A DNA stretch of 9,518 nt from Chloroflexota bacterium (GTDB taxonomy: Bacteria > Chloroflexota > Dehalococcoidia > Bin125), in contig JAPUIR010000143.1 of the NCBI GenBank assembly GCA_027296805.1, positions 1 to 9,518 of the forward strand. Direction: 5' to 3'. Position numbers and translations under genes: made by a program. Positions 6,389-9,518 of this stretch are shown piece by piece. The stretch's first letter is position 1; each line of letters begins with the position of its first letter. The notes beneath the pieces are model-generated. The model was not told where the DNA came from, did not search any database, and was given only the letters and a program-made list of their open reading frames with translations.

Positions 6389-8491
6389 ATGAGCGAGACC
6401 AGGCCGGCCGCGGCGCCGGAGGTGGCGCCGGAGGTCACGACCGGATACCACCTGCCGCAACGCACCAAGATGTTGATCTTGGGCGGCGCGATGCTGGCGA
6501 TGTTCCTCTCGTCGATGGAGCAGACCGTTGTCTCGACGTCGCTGCCGCGGATCGCGGCGGACCTGAACGGGTTGGACCTGTTCGCCTGGGTGTTCACGGC
6601 GTTCATGCTGACGTCGGTGACGACGATTCCCGTGGCTGGGCGGCTCTCCGACATTTACGGACGCAAGCCGCTGCTGCTGGTGGGCTTGGTGGTTTTCCTG
6701 GGCGGCTCCGCACTCAGCGGGTTCGCGCAGGATATGACGCAGTTGATCGGGTTCCGCGCCGTCCAAGGGTTGGGCGCCGGGTTCCTGATGGCGAACACGA
6801 TGGCGATCAGCGGCGACCTCTTCCCGCCCAGCGAGCGCGGGAAGTACATGGGGGTGTTCGCGGGCATCTTTGGGATCAGCGCGTTGATCGGCCCACCTTT
6901 GGGCGGGTTCTTGACGGACAGTTTGTCGTGGCGCTGGGTGTTCTGGATCAACCTGCCGCTGGGCGTATTCTCGGTGATCGCGATCGCGATGTTCATGCCC
7001 TGGATCCGGCCCGCCAAACGCAAGGTGCAGATCGACTATCTGGGCGTGATCCTGCTCGCCCTGACGCTGGTGCCGAGTCTGCTGGCGCTGACGCTGGTGG
7101 GCACCAGCGCCTCGCTGGGGGATCCGCTGATCGTGGCGCTGTTCGTCGGTTCCGCGCTGGGGCTGGTCGCCTTCATGGTGGTGGAGCGCCGGGCCGCGGA
7201 GCCGATCGTGCCGCTGGAGTTGTTCAAGAACCGAACCTTCCGCACGGTGGCGATCGTGATGACCGGGATGGGTATCGGTGTGTTCGGGGTGACGTTCTTC
7301 CTGCCTTTGTTTGTGCAGGGGGTGATCGGCAAGACCGCGACGGAGTCTGGATCGATCGTGACGCCGCAGATGCTGGCCGTCGTTGTGATGGCGGCGCTGG
7401 CGGGGCAGATCATGGCGCGCACGGGACGCTACAAGGTGATGGCGTTGGTGGGGGCGGCGCTGCTGTTCGCGGGGCTCCTGACCATGACGCAGCTCAATGC
7501 GTCGAGCACACTGGGCGACGTGGTGTGGAGGGCAATTCTCTTTGGGCTGGGGATGGGATTGATCTTCCCGATCCTGATGCTGGCGACACAGAACGCGGTT
7601 TCGCAGCGCTATCTGGGCACGGTCGCGAGTTCGAATCAGTTTTTTCAGAGCATCGGCGGCCTGATCGGGGTCACGATCTTCGGGGCGCTGCTGAACAGCA
7701 GTGTGTCTGGGGCGGTCGCCTCGCGGCTGCCGGCCGACCTGGCAGCCTTCGCGGATCCGCAAAGGCTTGTCGACCCGACGCAGCGAGCCGCGGCGCTAGA
7801 AGCACTAGGCCAAGAGCAATTCCTGCTCGTGGCGGAGACGACGCGCAATGCGTTGTCGGACGCGATCACGGGCAACTTCACGATCGCAGTGGTGGTGGCG
7901 GGCCTGATCTTCCTGGCGCTGCTGACGCTCAAGGAGCTGAAGTTGCGAGGGGCCGACGATCACGAGGGCGCGGAAGATATCGAGGCGATGCAGGCGGCGG
8001 AGTCGGAGATGGCTGAGCCTGAGATGGCGGTGGCCGCCACATCCGTGCCGGCTCCAGCGATGGTGCCAGCCAGCGCCCTTCTCCCGTCACCTGCACACTC
8101 CCAAGCACACGCGCCGCCTGAGCCCGTGGCGCCTGTGCCCCTGGCGACTGCACCCGTGGCAGAATCGCGCGCGGAGCGAGGCAGAAGCCAGGCGATGCGG
8201 AGCCGGGGCATTCCGCTCTGGCAGCGAGCGCTGAACGTACGACTGCCCGGTTGGACCATGTCGCGCCGGCAACAGACCGAGTTGGCCGGTGCGCTGGCGA
8301 TCGGGGGTCTGCTGGGGCTGGCGGCTTCGGTCAGCACGCGGAACGGCAGCGGGAAGACGCGCGGGCGAGAGCACGCGCGGGCCCCGGAAGGATCGACGAT
8401 CGAGGCGAGCGCGAGGCGGTTACGTCGGGGCCTGGCAGATCGGATCGATCCGCCGCGGGAGTCGGCTAAACGCAGGTGGCGTTGGCCCTGA
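6389..8491 (+). CDS. DHA2-type (EmrB/QacA-like) MFS multidrug exporter with long C-terminal tail
   Basis: A 700-residue proton-driven drug/H+ antiporter of the 14-TM DHA2 family. TM1 carries SSMEQTVVSTSLP (41-53), the motif D1 equivalent. Motif A is GRLSDIYGRKP (84-94), motif B is LIGFRAVQGLGAG (119-131), and the antiporter motif C is GIFGISALIGPPLGG (159-173). Fourteen hydrophobic segments run to about 515. The family usually ends near 500-550, but here a tail of about 185 residues follows. It is acidic at 520-546, Pro/Ala-rich at 547-590, then basic, with an extra hydrophobic stretch at 630-648 and a highly basic end. I chose ATG 6389, with GGGG eight bases upstream; GTG 6380 would add three residues. 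A palindromic operator over the promoter suggests drug-inducible control. Confidence 0.9.
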   Translation: MSETRPAAAPEVAPEVTTGYHLPQRTKMLILGGAMLAMFLSSMEQTVVSTSLPRIAADLNGLDLFAWVFTAFMLTSVTTIPVAGRLSDIYGRKPLLLVGLVVFLGGSALSGFAQDMTQLIGFRAVQGLGAGFLMANTMAISGDLFPPSERGKYMGVFAGIFGISALIGPPLGGFLTDSLSWRWVFWINLPLGVFSVIAIAMFMPWIRPAKRKVQIDYLGVILLALTLVPSLLALTLVGTSASLGDPLIVALFVGSALGLVAFMVVERRAAEPIVPLELFKNRTFRTVAIVMTGMGIGVFGVTFFLPLFVQGVIGKTATESGSIVTPQMLAVVVMAALAGQIMARTGRYKVMALVGAALLFAGLLTMTQLNASSTLGDVVWRAILFGLGMGLIFPILMLATQNAVSQRYLGTVASSNQFFQSIGGLIGVTIFGALLNSSVSGAVASRLPADLAAFADPQRLVDPTQRAAALEALGQEQFLLVAETTRNALSDAITGNFTIAVVVAGLIFLALLTLKELKLRGADDHEGAEDIEAMQAAESEMAEPEMAVAATSVPAPAMVPASALLPSPAHSQAHAPPEPVAPVPLATAPVAESRAERGRSQAMRSRGIPLWQRALNVRLPGWTMSRRQQTELAGALAIGGLLGLAASVSTRNGSGKTRGREHARAPEGSTIEASARRLRRGLADRIDPPRESAKRRWRWP
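6412..6435 (+). repeat. Two perfect 12-bp tandem repeats
   Basis: GGCGCCGGAGGT occurs twice head to tail and encodes the doubled APEV in the exporter's cytosolic N-terminus. It looks like a local slippage duplication in a disordered segment that tolerates length change. Confidence 0.7.
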
Positions 8492-8579
8492 GGATTCGGT
8501 GCTTGGGCGCCCGCCGCATGAACGAGGTGGAGCCCAGGAGCTTCTTTTCCCACCCACGTAATGAAGTTTCTGGGAGGTA

Positions 8580-8630
8580 TCCCCCAGGCCCCCTTGCAGA
8601 AGGGCTCAACCCCTCTGCACTCCCGGGGGA
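8580..8630 (+). terminator. Nested hairpin after the exporter gene
   Basis: The inner stem TGCAGAAGGG (8595-8604) pairs with CCCCTCTGCA (8610-8619) around a CTCAA loop, with one mismatch. The outer stem TCCCCCAGG (8580-8588) pairs with CCCGGGGGA (8622-8630), also with one mismatch. A T-rich stretch with TTGTTTGG follows. It fits a terminator for the exporter gene 89 bases upstream, or a folded leader before the next gene. It could also be a decayed dispersed intergenic repeat. Confidence 0.5.
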
Positions 8631-8682
8631 CGATTGTTTGGCCCACTACTCTTATGACCGCGATAAGGAGAGGGGTTCCGTT

Positions 8683-9429
8683 GTGGCGCGGTCAAGATAT
8701 CCCGACGAAGCAAGACGGTCAGACGTTCGAGAAATCAGTTGGAGGCGGCACCGAGCCGATCTCGAGCTACTCGATGACATGCTGGTCTGTGCGTCAGATC
8801 AACTTGCGCGAATCGATCGCTTTGACCACGACGGGCGGAGGCTTCAGGGGCTTCTCCTCACCCATTCGCTGAACGCTGGATTGTCCGCGTTCGGGCTGGT
8901 CGTTGATGGATACCCTCGTATGGCGTTGCACTTTGTGCGCCTTCTCCGCGAGGGGAACGTCGCGTTTCGTTGGTCATCTGCCGCCGACTCCGAGGCAGCA
9001 GTCGTCCAGCACTTCGCTGCATTCCTCGCTGGCACTGCTTGGCCCGAGGGGACTTGGCCTGCTGTAGGAGAGATGTCCAAGTCTCTACCAGATCAGTTCT
9101 CACACCCGAATTATCAACGGTTCAACGATGAGACGCGGAAGGCAGCCAATCGTCGGTACTCACATGCCGTCTCGGATTGGTCATTGAACTCCGTCGCGGG
9201 CGAGCGCAAGGACAAGGTCTGGGTCCTCGCAGCGGGGCCAACGTACAACGAAGCCCTTGTCCAAGAAGCGCTTGATGGCCTCACCCCGCATATCGGCTGG
9301 TTGCTCGTCGATGCCGCGGAGTTCGCGGCCGCGGTCACTGCACACGCGGATCACGAATCGGTCGATCCGGTCGTTGCCAGATTCCATGAGTGGGCAAGGA
9401 CCATGTCCCAGAACTCGTCAACGAGCTAG
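8683..9429 (+). CDS. Hypothetical helical protein of unknown family
   Basis: A 248-residue protein I do not recognise. It looks soluble and mostly alpha-helical. Residues 52-98 form a continuous helical stretch with LLTHSLNAGLSAFGLVVDGY, then ALHFVRLLREGNVAF. This pattern of an Arg-x2-Arg-Glu in a helix after an 'a-L..gy...A' turn recalls uncharacterised HEPN-like or DUF5677-like families, a loose resemblance only. RRYSHAVSDW (157-166) holds Arg and His close together, but not the classical Rx4-6H spacing. There is no signal peptide or TM. The start is GTG 8683 because AAGGAGAGGGG lies seven bases upstream; the reading frame stays open back to 8476, but that part has no SD. Codon choice is looser (TCA, AGA, CTA, GGA, CGT appear) than in its neighbours, suggesting transfer. 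Confidence 0.7.
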   Translation: MARSRYPDEARRSDVREISWRRHRADLELLDDMLVCASDQLARIDRFDHDGRRLQGLLLTHSLNAGLSAFGLVVDGYPRMALHFVRLLREGNVAFRWSSAADSEAAVVQHFAAFLAGTAWPEGTWPAVGEMSKSLPDQFSHPNYQRFNDETRKAANRRYSHAVSDWSLNSVAGERKDKVWVLAAGPTYNEALVQEALDGLTPHIGWLLVDAAEFAAAVTAHADHESVDPVVARFHEWARTMSQNSSTS

Positions 9430-9470
9430 AGAACGGTGGGAAGGTCGTCCGTCGGCTGGGGTGCTTCGAG

Positions 9471-9518
9471 TCAGCGCGCTTTCCAATCGGGGTCGCGCTT
9501 TTCGGCGAAGGCGCGCGG
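9471..9518 (-). CDS. C-terminus of probable enoyl-CoA hydratase/isomerase (partial)
   Basis: Read on the minus strand, the last bases of the window encode PRAFAEKRDPDWKAR and then TGA. The 'AFxEKRxPxW' ending is typical of enoyl-CoA hydratase/isomerase (crotonase) family proteins, which hydrate trans-2-enoyl-CoA in fatty-acid beta-oxidation. Only 15 residues are inside the window, so no catalytic residue can be checked. The gene converges on the 248-residue hypothetical gene, with a 41-base gap in which I see no hairpin. Confidence 0.6.
   Translation of the reverse strand, partial: PRAFAEKRDPDWKAR

Noticed and set aside
6251..7762. 503-codon open frame on the minus strand opposite the exporter
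   Set aside because: The translation is Arg/His/Gln-rich with no domain. The plus frame has the MFS motifs A, B and C.
8388..8460. NGSGKTRGR in the exporter tail as a nucleotide-binding P-loop
   Set aside because: It lacks the GxxxxGK[ST] pattern in a beta-loop-alpha context and lies in a basic, probably disordered tail.
8634..8658. Promoter for the 248-residue gene from TTGTTT and TATGAC
   Set aside because: The spacer is only 13 bases and no other pair has acceptable spacing, so no promoter is called.
8476..8682. Upstream extension of the 248-residue protein to the ATG-like start region at 8476 or 8518
   Set aside because: It would overlap the exporter's end and run through the hairpin, and has no SD. 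GTG 8683 has a very strong SD at the right distance.

Overview
The window is GC-rich bacterial chromosome with tightly packed genes on both strands, short intergenic gaps, ATG/GTG starts and recognisable Shine-Dalgarno (SD) sites. The high GC, the class III aminotransferase, the VIT-vWA surface protein, the TVP38-type membrane protein and the DHA2 exporter would fit a Chloroflexota or actinobacterial-type genome. There is no rRNA or other decisive marker, so the lineage is a weak inference. I see no tRNA, rRNA, CRISPR array, transposase or phage gene.

Left third (1-2303), all on the minus strand. In transcription order this holds an ArsR-family repressor (2010-2303), an 80-residue protein with two CxxC pairs (1649-1891) closed by a hairpin terminator (1607-1622), and a glutamate-1-semialdehyde-aminomutase-like PLP enzyme (124-1482). 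The repressor has a good sigma-70-type promoter (2337-2366) with an imperfect palindrome (2319-2336) just downstream of the -10, as expected for autoregulation.

Middle (2407-6162). Divergent from the repressor is a two-gene unit: a TVP38/DedA-type (VTT) membrane protein and a flavin-reductase-like FMN protein. The first gene's stop codon lies inside the second gene's SD. The unit converges on a large secreted, membrane-anchored VIT-vWA protein on the minus strand, and a 13-bp perfect hairpin (3735-3764) separates the two 3' ends.

Right third (6163-9518). A 14-TM DHA2-type drug exporter (6389-8491) runs on the plus strand. Its promoter (TTGACC-17-TAGGCT) is covered by a 24-bp near-perfect palindrome with 11 of 12 pairs matching, the best regulatory signal in the window. 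The exporter carries an unusual tail of about 185 residues with an extra hydrophobic segment. After a nested hairpin comes an unrecognised helical 248-residue protein with codon use unlike its neighbours. The last 48 bases encode, on the minus strand, the C-terminus of what looks like an enoyl-CoA hydratase.

No clearly new multi-gene system is visible. The items most worth a second look are the exporter's operator and tail, the ArsR control region, and the orphan gene at 8683-9429.
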